Shown piece by piece: positions 18,878 through 27,019 of a stretch of DNA of 39,180 bases (position 1 is the first letter of the stretch; each line of letters begins with the position of its first letter). The DNA lies in contig CAUJFU010000382.1 of NCBI GenBank assembly GCA_963169055.1, positions 1 to 39,180 of the forward strand, given 5' to 3'. Source of the stretch: Myxococcota bacterium (lineage in GTDB: Bacteria > Myxococcota_C > UBA6777). Made by a program: the position numbers and the translations under genes. The notes under the pieces are model-generated. The model ran no database searches. It worked only from the letters and a program-made list of their open reading frames with translations, and was not told the origin of the DNA.

Positions 18878-19576
18878 TTACAGCTCCAGCGCATAACCCA
18901 CACCACGCACCGTTCGAATCGGATCATCTTCGTCGCGGATCGCACGCATCTTTTTGCGAATGCTCTTAATGTGCGCATCCACCGTCCGATCCATCGTCAT
19001 CTCAGGCTCTTCCCAAGCCCGTGACAAGATCTCTTCGCGTGAAAAAACTTTGCCGGGTCGCCCCAAAAACAAAGACAACAAACGGTACTCGTAGCGCGAA
19101 AGGTCCAAAGCATCGCCATAATAGGAGATGCGCATCTTTTCTTTGTCTTCGACAAACGGTCCGATTGTTTGGGGAGGCTCTTCGGAGGCATCGCTTTCGC
19201 TGTGAGGCCCACCTACACGCCGAAGGATCGAGCGGATACGCGCCACCACTTCACGCGGCGAAAACGGCTTGGTCACATAGTCGTCCCCACCTAGCTCCAA
19301 TCCGATAATCCGATCGACTTCTTCCGCTCGCGCACTCAAAAACAAGATCGGCACTTGGCTTTCTGCGCGGATCTCTCGGCAAAGATCCAAACCGTTGCAA
19401 TCTGGCAAGCCGATATCCAACACCACCAAAGAAGGCCGATGCCCTCGAAACCACGCCAGCCCTTCGGCTCCTGTCATCGACCAGTGCGTGCCAAAACCTT
19501 CTCGACCCAACGCATACAACAGCGTTTCCGCGATCGGTCGCTCATCTTCGATCATCAAGATCGTTTCTTTGCTCAT
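18878..19576 (-). CDS. creB: CreB-type response regulator (OmpR family)
   Basis: This is a DNA-binding response regulator of 232 residues (E. coli CreB has 229). The receiver domain has the acidic pocket Glu10-Asp11, phospho-Asp54 in VVLDIGLPD and Lys103 in TKPFSPREV. The C-terminal winged helix has DLSRYEYRLL and TMDRTVDAHIKSIRKKMR. The receiver piece RAEEVDRIIGLELGGDDYV is close to CreB. I chose ATG 19576, which has GAGG upstream, over the longer frame from 19612. It sits 46 bases after the small lipoprotein gene and just before creC, so partner pairing is clear. creD, the usual target next to creBC in enterobacteria, is absent from this window. Confidence 0.9.
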   Translation of the reverse strand: MSKETILMIEDERPIAETLLYALGREGFGTHWSMTGAEGLAWFRGHRPSLVVLDIGLPDCNGLDLCREIRAESQVPILFLSARAEEVDRIIGLELGGDDYVTKPFSPREVVARIRSILRRVGGPHSESDASEEPPQTIGPFVEDKEKMRISYYGDALDLSRYEYRLLSLFLGRPGKVFSREEILSRAWEEPEMTMDRTVDAHIKSIRKKMRAIRDEDDPIRTVRGVGYALEL

Positions 19577-19622
19577 GATTTTTTCCTCACCAGTGCGCCA
19601 AAGCAAAGACACACAAGGCTTT

Positions 19623-20393
19623 TTACAGTTCGGTCAGTCGCAGCACATAGTAAGCGAATGGCGTTTGCCCGGTCGGGCATGTGGAGCCGCGCCAGTTAAA
19701 GCGATTGATCGAAGCCGCACGATAGCGGTGCTTTTGATCATCTCGCACTTCCATCACTTGGCCCGGGGAAAGACGGAACGATTGGCTCGATGTCTCCAAC
19801 AAAAGATCGCGATACACTTTCGTCCCACAAGTATCCAACTGCGTTCCCGCTTCGGTGGTGGTGTCTTCTTTGAGCTGAAACTGCCCAAAGCGCTCGTCCT
19901 TGAGCAATGTGCCTCCTGCACCGCTCGTCACCGTAAACAACAACGAACCATCCTTGTGCGTCATCAACATCGCGTACCCTTGGCCGAGTTTGTCTGCTTC
20001 GAGGTACAAAAGTTTGATCGGAGTCGCTTGGGTCAACGGAGCATTGTCATCCCCGGGAAGCCGATAATACAGGTCGTGCCGCGCTCCTGTTGTGTCTACG
20101 ATGCCGATGCGCTGATTAAAGCGGCAAGCCGTACAACCCGAAACAGGGTCTTCTCCCGGACTCACCACAGCCAACGAATCAATGGCTCCTTCGATCTCCC
20201 ACCGACACGGGACATTGGGTGTCGCATCTGAGCATCCTGCCGCTTTTTGCGCCGTCACCAAACGAAAGATCGCCTCCGACAACGGCACGATCGGCTTTCC
20301 ACAACCCCACACACACCACAAGATCACACAACCCCACAACACACAAACACCTCGATTTACTCGGTGCAATCGCTCCCTTCGTCGATCATCCAT
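19623..20393 (-). CDS. unknown small lipoprotein, first gene of the creBC operon
   Basis: I do not recognise this 256-residue protein. It has an N-terminal signal with a hydrophobic stretch (about 17-28) ending in WGCGK, so it is probably a lipoprotein. Further on there is a CxxC pair (SGCTACR) and two more Cys (DTCGTK, STCPTG), which suggests disulfides outside the cytoplasm. ATG 20393 follows AAAGGA at seven bases; a longer frame from 20483 would bury the signal and is not preferred. It is transcribed divergently from the Ser/Thr kinase and directly upstream of creB, so it may be an accessory sensor or a product of the same stress response. That role is inferred from position only. Confidence 0.7.
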   Translation of the reverse strand: MDDRRRERLHRVNRGVCVLWGCVILWCVWGCGKPIVPLSEAIFRLVTAQKAAGCSDATPNVPCRWEIEGAIDSLAVVSPGEDPVSGCTACRFNQRIGIVDTTGARHDLYYRLPGDDNAPLTQATPIKLLYLEADKLGQGYAMLMTHKDGSLLFTVTSGAGGTLLKDERFGQFQLKEDTTTEAGTQLDTCGTKVYRDLLLETSSQSFRLSPGQVMEVRDDQKHRYRAASINRFNWRGSTCPTGQTPFAYYVLRLTEL

Positions 20394-20766
20394 CCTTCGA
20401 TCCTTTCTTCTACACATACGACCTACGCACACACCACACAACGCTTCGTCACCTGCGCCAAAATCGGCCCCATCGTCGCCCAAAAACAGCCTTCACACAA
20501 GGGCCTCGAACAACGGTCATCCCCGTACGCAACAACCGCTTCTTTGCACTTCTTCTTGCCCTTGTTTTGTCACTCCGCTACCATCACCCTTGTTTTCTTG
20601 TGCATCGCGTTTGAGTATGTTTCTGCCCACGATGTTTGTCCGATCCGTGGCAGGTGCGGGCGGCTCGTGCGAGTGCATCGCGTTTGAGTATGTTTTTGCC
20701 CACAACTTTTGTCCGATCCGTGACGAAAATGGGCTACCAGCTTTGAGCAAACAGGAATCGAAGTCC
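20394..20766. other. divergent intergenic region between the lipoprotein and kinase genes
   Basis: This 373-base stretch must hold the promoters of the creBC operon (minus) and the kinase operon (plus). I see no consensus promoter. The right part contains a 50-bp imperfect duplication (see 20601-20723). Open frames cross it on both strands but look like upstream extensions without ribosome binding sites. Confidence 0.5.
20601..20723. repeat. 50-bp imperfect direct repeat upstream of the kinase gene
   Basis: The sequence beginning TGCATCGCGTTTGAGTATGT and ending GTCCGATCCGTG occurs at 20601-20650 and again at 20674-20723, 73 bases apart, with a few differences. It ends 43 bases before the kinase start, so it may carry duplicated promoter or operator elements. 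Confidence 0.75.
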
Positions 20767-22821
20767 ATGCAACGTACCATCCCTCCCTCACCCAAAGCAC
20801 AAGGGTCGATCTTGCTCGAAGATCCTTTCTTGGGCATGGAGATCGGTGCGCTGCGGATCATCGAACTGATCGGAGAAGGCGGATTTGGGGCCGTCTACAA
20901 AGCACTCAACCTCCACACCCAAACCCACCAAGCCATCAAGATCCTCCGCGTCAATCGCAATGCCCACCTCAAACAATCCATCCACGAACGCTTTCAACGC
21001 GAAGCGCATATCCTTCAACAGCTCGATCACCCCTACATCGTACGCAGCGGTGAATTCGGACAGATCGCCGATGGCGTGTTTTACCTTGTCATGGAATACC
21101 TGCAAGGCGAATCCTTTCACGAACGCCGCTTGCGCCTCCAACACATCCCACCCACCGACCTTTTGCGTTGGCTGCCTCAACTCGGCTCCGCCCTTCAATA
21201 CATCCACCAACGCGAGATCATTCACCGCGATCTCAAACCCGAAAACCTCTTCCTTCACCGCGCCCACCCCCACAGCGAAGAAGTCCTCAAACTCCTTGAC
21301 TTCGGCATCGCCAGCGCCGCCGCAGAAAGCTCGATCACCCAAACAGGAAAAGCCTTTGGCAGTCCGTTGTATATGTCCCCCGAACAAGTCAAAGGCGAAG
21401 GCAAACGCGCTACCCCCCAAACCGATATCTACTCCCTTGGCGTCATCCTTTTTGAAGCCCTCACAGGCGTCCCCCCCTTTCAAGGCGAAGGCCCCGCCAT
21501 TATGTTCGCCCACATCATGACGCCCCCTCCCCGCCTTTCCGTGATCTGCCCCAACATCCCTTGGAACGATCAGATCGAACAAACCCTCCAACGTGCGCTC
21601 GCCAAAGAACCCGAAGAACGCTGGCCTACGATCCACGCCATGCTTCAACCACTCCTCCAAGGACTCCAACAGCTCGCCCTCGAACTCTCAAACAAAACCT
21701 CTGGGGATCTCTCTCGCATCACCGCCCCCCATCGCGGAACCTCCGCTTTTGGACAAGCCCCCCCAATCTCCCGATCTCCCGATCTGCTCTACCAAGACGA
21801 CGACGATCACCACCAAACCGCCGCCATGACGCCCCCCGCGCTCGCTCACCTGTCCATCCTCTCCGACCCCTTCGCCCAAGAAGAAGCCACCCTCGCCAAA
21901 CCCAGCTCACGCATCGGTTCCTTCGACCAACTACCCGCAACCCAACAGATCACCTCCACACAAGAAGAGATCGAAGTCGCCTTCATCGAACAAGACGAAC
22001 TCCTCGACATCGACACCGCTCACGCCGCTCTCGATCTCCCCTCTTCCCGCGCACCCATGACGCCCCTTCCACGACACACTGCGCTCCCTTCCACCACACC
22101 CCCCATCCCGCCGCCTCCTCCGCCACTCAAGTCCACCCATCCTCCGCTATCTTCGGCCTCGCCTCACATCCCACCCCCTCCTCCGCCTCCCGCTCGGCCT
22201 CTTACCCCTCCGCCCCCTTCTTCTGTGCGCGCACCGCTTTCTCCCTCGGCCTCCCCCCAAACGCAAGCCGCTGCCTCTTCCCCATCGCCGCTTTCCTCCC
22301 ATCCGCCGCTTTCCTTCGCAGATACAACGCCCGCGCAAAACGCCTCCGCGCAAGGTCTTTCTCCGATCGCGCCTTCGCGCTCCACCGCACTCCCTTGGTT
22401 GCTGCTTGTGCTAGGCATCGTTCTTTTGCTCTTTGGCATCGTTCGCTTGTTGTTCAACGACGATATCCACCGCGCCGAACAAGTCGAACCATCCCCCCCT
22501 TCCAACTCCACACAACCCCAACCTCCCGCCCCACACTCGCAAACCTCCCCCTTCTCTCCCGATGGACGGCCTTCTTCAGCCTCCCCAAACCAACACACCG
22601 TTCCCTCCGCCTCGCAAAACCGCCATCCTGCCCAACGCACATCGCACACTCCCCCCTCCGATCCCAAAAACCACAGCAAACAGCCCTCCCTCAAAAGCAT
22701 CGGAAAACAAAGACCCTTCCTAAAGAAAAAGAAGAAAAAGAAGAAACAAACCAACTCACCCCAACACCGCAAAAAAGACCCCCGTGGCCTGTTTGAATTT
22801 GAACCCGAACTTTCACCTTAA
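20767..22821 (+). CDS. membrane Ser/Thr protein kinase (PknB-like)
   Basis: This is a eukaryote-like protein kinase of 684 residues. The catalytic domain fills about 30-300: glycine loop GEGGFGAVYKA (36-46), ATP Lys58, catalytic HRDLKPEN with Asp155, DFG at 178-180, and GSPLYMSPEQ in the activation segment. A long proline/serine-rich linker follows, then one membrane segment (541-563) and a short outer part rich in Pro, Ser and Lys with no folded domain. The kinase domain therefore faces the cytoplasm. ATG 20767 is chosen because the kinase domain begins shortly after it and AGGA lies nine to ten bases upstream; the frame continues open to 20182 without support. A PEGA protein gene follows after 18 bases and is a likely partner. 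Confidence 0.9.
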   Translation: MQRTIPPSPKAQGSILLEDPFLGMEIGALRIIELIGEGGFGAVYKALNLHTQTHQAIKILRVNRNAHLKQSIHERFQREAHILQQLDHPYIVRSGEFGQIADGVFYLVMEYLQGESFHERRLRLQHIPPTDLLRWLPQLGSALQYIHQREIIHRDLKPENLFLHRAHPHSEEVLKLLDFGIASAAAESSITQTGKAFGSPLYMSPEQVKGEGKRATPQTDIYSLGVILFEALTGVPPFQGEGPAIMFAHIMTPPPRLSVICPNIPWNDQIEQTLQRALAKEPEERWPTIHAMLQPLLQGLQQLALELSNKTSGDLSRITAPHRGTSAFGQAPPISRSPDLLYQDDDDHHQTAAMTPPALAHLSILSDPFAQEEATLAKPSSRIGSFDQLPATQQITSTQEEIEVAFIEQDELLDIDTAHAALDLPSSRAPMTPLPRHTALPSTTPPIPPPPPPLKSTHPPLSSASPHIPPPPPPPARPLTPPPPSSVRAPLSPSASPQTQAAASSPSPLSSHPPLSFADTTPAQNASAQGLSPIAPSRSTALPWLLLVLGIVLLLFGIVRLLFNDDIHRAEQVEPSPPSNSTQPQPPAPHSQTSPFSPDGRPSSASPNQHTVPSASQNRHPAQRTSHTPPSDPKNHSKQPSLKSIGKQRPFLKKKKKKKKQTNSPQHRKKDPRGLFEFEPELSP

Positions 22822-22839
22822 AAGCGAAAGCGAGACACG

Positions 22840-23895
22840 ATGCCCCGACACCCCAAGATGCTTTGGTGGATCTGGTTTTTTTTCTGTGGCGTTTCTGTGG
22901 TGTGTTCAACCTCCACGCCTTCGCACGCAAGCCAAGCCTCTCTTGAACGCCTCTATCAAAACGGAAAGCGCTTGGTTGTACAAAAAGAATACAACGAAGC
23001 GTTGCGCGTCTTTGGGCGTGTTTTGGTGCTCATGCAAAAACAAGAAGAGGCACAAACGACGGCCAAACAACGCGAACATTGGCGACAACAACGTGCGCGT
23101 TTGTTGTACGTGATCGGTCGCACCAGCGAGTATGCCTCTTTGTGGGCCGATGCCTACCGCGCTTATCGCGGTAGCGAATCGCTTAAACCCAGCGACGCCA
23201 TGCGCAACGCCATCCACAAACGCATCGAAGCCCTCCTCTCCCACATACCCGCCACCCTCACCCTGCACACAGAACCCGAACAAGCCGAGATCGACTTGAT
23301 CGATGCCCAAGGCCGAGTCCATCGAGGAAAAAGCCCACTCAAACTCACACTTCCTCCCGGTACCACCACCTTTTCCATTCAACAAAAAGGCTATGAAACC
23401 AGAAAACGCCGCATCGCCCTCGCCCCCCTCCAACACACACAACTGTTTCTCGAATTACCCTCCCTTCAAACCACGCAACAGCCGAATAATCCGCCATCCG
23501 CTTCGTGGCGCGTTCCTGTCGCATGGGCCAGCATCGGGATGGGGATCGCCTCTTCCATCGCAAGCATCGCCTTGATCGCCGTCTCTCAACAACAACTCGC
23601 GGCCTACGATGTCCAACGCGCCTCCCCCAAAGCCACCACCCAATTTTCCCTCGACCCCGAGCGCTTTGTCGATCCACTGCGTAGCGCACAAAGCACCGAA
23701 GCCGCCAGCATCGGAACACTCGCGGGTGCCTGTGTGTTGTTTGGTCTCGCCGCTGCGTTGCTTTTTTGGTCTCCCCCCAAGCCTACACCCACCGCCACAC
23801 CACCCACTCCGACTTCCTTTCTGCCCGTCTCCCCGACCTCTCCGACCGTCTCCACGCCCCCATCACTCCCTCAGCGGCTGTATCCGACGCCTTAA
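22840..23895 (+). CDS. PEGA-domain membrane protein paired with the kinase
   Basis: The 351-residue product has an N-terminal signal or membrane segment (about 8-25) and a helical TPR-like region (35-130). A PEGA-type beta domain (about 135-205) includes TLHTEPEQAEIDLID, GKSPLKLTLPPG and the terminal-strand motif KGYETRKRRI. Two further hydrophobic segments lie near 230-250 and 290-310, followed by a Pro/Thr-rich tail. PEGA domains are common in surface and kinase-linked proteins of Myxococcota. It is 18 bases after the kinase gene, so the two are co-transcribed. The last residues and the stop codon come from a duplicated copy of sequence shared with the facing GH1 gene, so the native C-terminus may have been replaced. 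Confidence 0.8.
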   Translation: MPRHPKMLWWIWFFFCGVSVVCSTSTPSHASQASLERLYQNGKRLVVQKEYNEALRVFGRVLVLMQKQEEAQTTAKQREHWRQQRARLLYVIGRTSEYASLWADAYRAYRGSESLKPSDAMRNAIHKRIEALLSHIPATLTLHTEPEQAEIDLIDAQGRVHRGKSPLKLTLPPGTTTFSIQQKGYETRKRRIALAPLQHTQLFLELPSLQTTQQPNNPPSASWRVPVAWASIGMGIASSIASIALIAVSQQQLAAYDVQRASPKATTQFSLDPERFVDPLRSAQSTEAASIGTLAGACVLFGLAAALLFWSPPKPTPTATPPTPTSFLPVSPTSPTVSTPPSLPQRLYPTP

Positions 23896-23992
23896 AACGC
23901 CGCTGCCTCCCAATGTTCGGGAGAGATGCGTTGTTTTCTATCCGACGCCTTAAAACGCCGCTGTCTCCCAATGTTCGGGAGAGATGGCGTTG
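23881..23992. repeat. tandem duplication spanning two convergent gene ends
   Basis: A unit beginning TATCCGACGCCTTAAAACGC occurs at 23881 and again at 23939 (period 58), nearly identical over about 53 bases. Each copy has the 3' end of the minus-strand GH1 frame, including its stop codon. The first copy supplies the end and stop of the plus-strand PEGA gene. Each copy holds the stem CTCCC-AATGTTC-GGGAG, which could act as a weak bidirectional terminator. Confidence 0.85.
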
Positions 23993-25470
23993 TCTTGGAT
24001 GATCTGGGTGTACACTTCGGCGCTCTTTCGGGGAGTCCGTTGGAAGTCGTGTAGATAGTCCACATGGATCAAGCCAAAACGAGAAGTAAAACCTTCGGCC
24101 CACTCGAAGTTATCGAGCAGCGACCAATGAAAATATCCCCGTATATCGGCCTTTGCGTGATGGATGGCGTTCCAGACTTCGCGCAGATGGGTGACAAGAA
24201 AGTGTTGACGCTGTGTATCGTCCAAAGACCGACAATCGATCCCATTTTCGAGGACATAGATCGGGCGTTGGTAGCGTTGGTGGGAGGCTTGGAGGATGCG
24301 ATAAAAACCGTGTGGATACAGCGCCCAATCGAGCTCACTTTTGCGTTCGTTGGGGTCATGCGGATCGTGCATAAACAGCGAAAATCGCTGCGGCGAAAAA
24401 ACGTCGCTTTTCAAGTAGAATCGGCCATAATAGTTGATGCCGACATAATCCATTTTTCCTGCGAGCCCGGGGATCTTTTGAAACGGCGTTCCCATCACTT
24501 TGTAAGTGCCTGTGTGGATCGCATCAAGAAAGTCCCAGACAAAGGACTGTTCGGCGATCCGAGCCGCCAAACGGTCGAGAGGTGCGCCGTTTCGGTAGGG
24601 TTCAAAGGCGCGGGTGTGTTTGGCGATCCCGACGGAGATAGTTTTGTTGCGCTTGGCCGCATCGGCCTTGAGGATATCGTAAGCGAGGGTGTGGGCCTCC
24701 AAAAGTCGCACCGCAAGGCGAGCCACAGCCAACAAACCGCCTTTTCGCTGCTCGTGTGGAGGAAAAACTCCGACAAGATAGCTCGTGTACAACCAGCCCA
24801 CAGGTTCATTGAGCGTACACCAATGCGCGCAGCGTCCGCCGAAATGCTCGGCCACCACCTGCACGAAACGGCCAAATTGATCGAGCGCATCGCTGCGTTC
24901 CCATCCGCGTTTTCCCTGTTTTTCTTCCCAAAACCACGCGGGCGTCGTGAAGTGAAACAGCGTCACCGACGGCTTGATCCCAAGGGTCTCCAGTTTGTCA
25001 AAGATCGCCGCATAATAACGCAACCCTTCTTCGCTGGCCTCTGTTTGCTCGGCTGTCGGGAAAAGACGCGCCCAGCAGATCGAAAAGCGGTAGGCATTGT
25101 GTTTCATTGCAGCGGCAGTGTCGAGGTCTTCACCAAAGCGTGCATCATAATCTGTTTTCTTGGCGATCACCTCCGCAGGATAATCCCCGAGTTGATGGAT
25201 ATGCCCGATGTTGTTGGCCTCAGGTGTGTATTTCTCGAACTTTCCCTCGGCCATGGCGCGCTTTTCAAAGGCTGTCCAGTCCGTGTTTTGTTGGGATTCC
25301 ACTTGTTGGGCAGCGGTCGCTGTCCCCCACCAAAACCCTTCGGGAAACTGATACGGCGGCGCGTCCGTAAAAGGCGAAAGATAGTGCGGATGGCGCAACG
25401 CTCCGATCCATCGAATAAACCACCATACTCCCACTCCGCCCAAAATAAAAACGCCCAACAGATACCACAC
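23950..25470 (-). CDS. membrane-anchored GH1 family beta-glycosidase
   Basis: This is a family 1 glycoside hydrolase (beta-glucosidase or beta-galactosidase class) of 506 residues. The retaining pair is visible: acid/base Glu222 in TLNEP and nucleophile Glu408 in VLENG. Other family marks are FPEGFWWGTATAA near 42, YRFSICWARLFP near 127, and the end piece HWSLLDNFEWAEGF near 448. The N-terminus is one hydrophobic segment (2-21) that should anchor the enzyme in the membrane, which is unusual for GH1. I chose the GTG start at 25470 because AAGGAGG lies six bases upstream. The longer frame to 25830 reads through a dispersed repeat and is not credible. Its last residues are duplicated downstream. 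The substrate is not predictable. Confidence 0.9.
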   Translation of the reverse strand: MWYLLGVFILGGVGVWWFIRWIGALRHPHYLSPFTDAPPYQFPEGFWWGTATAAQQVESQQNTDWTAFEKRAMAEGKFEKYTPEANNIGHIHQLGDYPAEVIAKKTDYDARFGEDLDTAAAMKHNAYRFSICWARLFPTAEQTEASEEGLRYYAAIFDKLETLGIKPSVTLFHFTTPAWFWEEKQGKRGWERSDALDQFGRFVQVVAEHFGGRCAHWCTLNEPVGWLYTSYLVGVFPPHEQRKGGLLAVARLAVRLLEAHTLAYDILKADAAKRNKTISVGIAKHTRAFEPYRNGAPLDRLAARIAEQSFVWDFLDAIHTGTYKVMGTPFQKIPGLAGKMDYVGINYYGRFYLKSDVFSPQRFSLFMHDPHDPNERKSELDWALYPHGFYRILQASHQRYQRPIYVLENGIDCRSLDDTQRQHFLVTHLREVWNAIHHAKADIRGYFHWSLLDNFEWAEGFTSRFGLIHVDYLHDFQRTPRKSAEVYTQIIQDNAISPEHWETAAF

Positions 25471-25897
25471 GATGCGCCTCCTTGCAGACAACAACGACAC
25501 CTTTTCCGACAAATCTCTCCACAAGCCACCATTCCCCCCTCCCAAACATCGTGCGGCTCTCCACCGCAGACAGCAAGAGCCACCCCACACCCAACCACTC
25601 CAAACAGCAAGAGCCTGCCCGCGATCAAAAACGCGTTGCACCTGTGACGCGTCTCTTGTATATCTGCCGACGTTGTGTGGCTTCTTGGCGGAAAAACACC
25701 CCGACACGTGGAACCCCGTGTTCGCGCCACTCCAAGCGAGAGAGTCGTTGGTGTGAAAAACGATGATCTGTTCGCCGATATCGGGGTCAAGGGGCGACAG
25801 TCCCTTGCGGGGCGTGGGGCAGCGCCCCACTCAACTTATCCAACCCAACAACCTAACAACCCCTATCCACATCAAAAACATGGAGTGATGGCGCGAA
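25471..25897. other. divergent intergenic region with a dispersed repeat
   Basis: This 427-base stretch separates the GH1 gene (minus) from the arginase-family gene (plus). It contains one copy of the 112-bp dispersed repeat (25717-25828). There is also a short direct repeat ACAGCAAGAGCC near 25571 and 25608. I see no clear promoter and no gene. Confidence 0.5.
25717..25828. repeat. 112-bp dispersed repeat, copy A
   Basis: This copy aligns without gaps to 37372-37483. The first 22 bases (starting CGTGTTCGCGCCACTCC) and the last 13 (palindrome GGGGCAGCGCCCC) are identical, as is an internal CGGGGTCAAGGGG. The middle is diverged. Conserved ends with a variable centre suggest a small mobile or structural element. 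Confidence 0.8.
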
Positions 25898-26947
25898 ATG
25901 ACATCTTTGGAAGCGATCTTTGATTTTCTGGCGACGGGTCAACCACCGCATCGGGACGCGGGGATCTTTGGGGCGACGATCCCGCCCGAAGAAGCGCGGA
26001 TTCATTTGATCGGCGTACCTTGGGACGCCACTTCTTCGTACGGCCAAGGCTCTCATGCGGCACCTGCGGCCATTCGTAGCGCAAGCCACCAATTGGACTT
26101 GCTCGATCGCGTCTTTGGTCGGGTTTATCGGGCGGGTATCCTGCTTGATGTGTTGCATGAGCTCGCCGAGAGCAACGCGATCGCACGCACCAAAGCCGAC
26201 CAAGTGATCGCCTCCTTAGAAGGAGGCGAGTCGCCTGATCCCGATATCCTCGCCCAAGTCAACGCGCTTTCGGATGACGTCAACCACAAAGTCTACGAAG
26301 CCGTCAAAGCCAGCCAAAGCCAAGGCCGATTTGTCGGCTTGGTTGGTGGGGAGCACAGCATCCCCTTTGGTGCGATCAAGCGGATGGCTGAGGTGTATCC
26401 GTCATTTGGCATCTTGCATCTGGATGCTCACCACGATCTGCGCGATGCCTACGAAGGATTTACACACTCCCACGCTTCGATCTTTTACAACGTGATGCGA
26501 TCTTTTCCGCAAGTCGAGCGCCTTGTCTCCGTCGGCATCCGCGACTTTAGCGCTGATGAAGCCCGATTCGCCGAAGATTCCAACGGGCGCATCCGCGTTT
26601 GGTATGACGAAGACTTGTTTGCACAAAAAGCCGAAGGTACGACGTTTTCGAAGATCACAGATCAGATCTTGGCTGCATTGCCCGAGACGATCTACCTCAG
26701 CGTCGATATCGATGTATTGTCCCAAGCCGACTGCCCCAACACGGGAACGCCTGTGCCGGGCGGTCTCAGCTTTCACGAAGTCGTGTACCTGCTCAATCGC
26801 CTCGGTCAAAGCGGACGCAAGGTGATCGGCTTCGATCTTGTCGAAGTCGTCCCGAGCGAAGACAGCGAATGGGATCTCAACGTCGGATCGCGCTTGCTTT
26901 ACAAACTTTGTGGCGTCTTGGCCCATACACAAGGGCTTTTGCGCTAG
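25898..26947 (+). CDS. arginase/agmatinase/formiminoglutamase family enzyme
   Basis: This is a ureohydrolase-fold enzyme of 349 residues that would hydrolyse a guanidino or related group using two Mn ions. All six metal ligands are visible: His153 in GGEHS; Asp176, His178 and Asp180 in LDAHHDLRD; and Asp270 and Asp272 in SVDIDVL. The usual DPxxxPGTGTP stretch after the last ligand reads SQADCPNTGTP, so the structural Asp-Pro is missing. The substrate (agmatine, arginine, guanidinobutyrate or other) cannot be decided. GGAG lies upstream of ATG 25898. pabB begins 34 bases after its stop, so it is probably the first gene of an operon with pabB, pabA and pabC. Confidence 0.85.
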   Translation: MTSLEAIFDFLATGQPPHRDAGIFGATIPPEEARIHLIGVPWDATSSYGQGSHAAPAAIRSASHQLDLLDRVFGRVYRAGILLDVLHELAESNAIARTKADQVIASLEGGESPDPDILAQVNALSDDVNHKVYEAVKASQSQGRFVGLVGGEHSIPFGAIKRMAEVYPSFGILHLDAHHDLRDAYEGFTHSHASIFYNVMRSFPQVERLVSVGIRDFSADEARFAEDSNGRIRVWYDEDLFAQKAEGTTFSKITDQILAALPETIYLSVDIDVLSQADCPNTGTPVPGGLSFHEVVYLLNRLGQSGRKVIGFDLVEVVPSEDSEWDLNVGSRLLYKLCGVLAHTQGLLR

Positions 26948-26962
26948 GCAACAAGTCACACC

Positions 26963-27019
26963 TATCGAGAGCCTGTGGACGATGTTTTACCGAGCGCTTG
27001 CTTATCGAGAGCCTGTGGA
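26963..27019 (+). repeat. 17-bp direct repeat at the pabB start
   Basis: TATCGAGAGCCTGTGGA occurs at 26963-26979 and 27003-27019, a spacing of 40 bases, one copy just before and one just inside pabB. The spacing is not a multiple of three, so the copies are read differently. Confidence 0.8.

Noticed and set aside
20182..20766. N-terminal extension of the first kinase frame
   Set aside because: It overlaps the divergent lipoprotein gene and the duplicated 50-bp block, and looks non-protein-like before the kinase domain.
24064..25647. 527-residue plus-strand frame antisense to the GH1 gene
   Set aside because: GH1 on the other strand has complete catalytic motifs; this frame is its shadow.
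25471..25830. N-terminal extension of the GH1 frame by 120 residues
   Set aside because: It reads through the 112-bp dispersed repeat; the GTG at 25470 has a strong ribosome binding site and a membrane segment directly after it.
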